DNA from: Lentimicrobiaceae bacterium
Lineage (GTDB): Bacteria; Bacteroidota; Bacteroidia; Bacteroidales; F082
DNA: 32,643 nucleotides
Reading direction: 5' to 3'
NCBI GenBank assembly: GCA_015061365.1
Contig: SUWS01000032.1
Location: 1-32,643, forward strand
This document shows positions 32,332 through 32,643 of the stretch, one piece after another. The notes under the pieces were generated by a model. The model worked only from the letters and a program-made list of their open reading frames with translations, was not told the origin of the DNA and searched no databases. A program made the translations under genes and the position numbers. Numbering within the stretch: the stretch's first letter is position 1; each line of letters begins with the position of its first letter.

Positions 32332-32643
32332 GGATGTTGTGTTATAAGTTTTCAATGAACGTTTATCCTCTGCGTTCACTGCTACTTTGCGGGAATTTCA
32401 CCTTTTGATTTGTTGTCTTTTTACCCTGCCGCCTCAAAAAAAAAACGTGCTGAAATCGCTCTGTTTTCCGTAGTTTTTTCGGATTTTGTGATATTTTTCC
32501 GTCCGGACCGGTCCTGAAATGGAGTAAAAAAGGCGAAAAAAGGCGAAAAAACGTAATAAAATTACATAAATTCGAATATTTTTCATTATGTAAAACATTG
32601 GCAATCAGCTAAAATAAAAATAATTCAAAAAAAGTGAAAAAAA
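32332..32643. other. Gene-free A/T-rich end region with several palindromes
   Basis: No coding frame. Visible structure: TGAACG/CGTTCA hairpin around 32355-32377; overlapping palindromes GTCCGGAC and GGACCGGTCC at 32501-32514; repeated AAAAAAGGCG just after; TTACATAA (32562-32569) facing TTATGTAA (32586-32593) around a central TTCGAA; then runs of A to the window edge. It resembles the upstream region of a strongly expressed unit, possibly an rRNA operon, lying outside the window. Confidence 0.4.

Overview
The window looks like a chromosomal segment of an AT-rich member of the Bacteroidales (phylum Bacteroidota). Four things point there: two secreted proteins with type IX secretion (T9SS) C-terminal sorting domains; a TonB-dependent receptor with an N-terminal carboxypeptidase-regulatory-like domain; a FeoA-FeoB fusion; and, upstream of many genes, the Bacteroidota -7 promoter element TAnnTTTG with A-rich leaders instead of Shine-Dalgarno sites. 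I cannot name the genus.

Layout. 1-103 is the 3' end of an unidentified plus-strand gene. 416-11119 is a minus-strand surface-protein cluster, in transcription order: a 2686-residue modular beta-helix protein, a 724-residue relative with one such module, and a 79-residue protein with a PLGSG/hydrophobic/RRKEK tail. A strong minus-strand terminator follows at 251-286. 11120-12149 is a long non-coding leader plus an array of palindromic repeats. 12150-18662 is a metal-transport block: a TonB-dependent receptor (minus), divergent from feoAB, a small Cys-rich FeoB partner and a Cu/Zn-type permease with a C-terminal HMA domain (plus). 18849-23909 is housekeeping: a DUF177/YceD protein, rpmF (L32), recG and a DEAD-box RNA helicase. 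24092-28580 holds an orphan six-TM protein, an internally deleted paralogue of the permease, a AAA ATPase with a C-terminal nuclease-like motif, and an aldehyde dehydrogenase. Next come a lipoprotein flavodoxin (minus) and a Trk potassium-uptake pair (plus) whose TrkA lacks its C-terminal half. 31646-32643 is gene-free and rich in repeats.

The most unusual signal is between the genes. Nearly every spacer carries a short phase-locked tandem array of 7-mers or 8-mers. There are at least ten different words, and array lengths recur: four heptamers (28 bp) at seven places, and four or five octamers (32 or 40 bp). One 28-bp array lies inside the aldehyde dehydrogenase reading frame, another supplies the permease start codon, and others contain stop codons. 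They resemble in form the STRR repeats of cyanobacteria. The second most unusual signal is the mini-permease: an exact in-frame loss of 230 residues joins the first half of the transporter directly to its metal-binding domain, while the remaining protein sequence is almost unchanged. The spacer between the receptor and the giant surface gene holds a separate family of nested GAGACG/CGTCTC palindromes.
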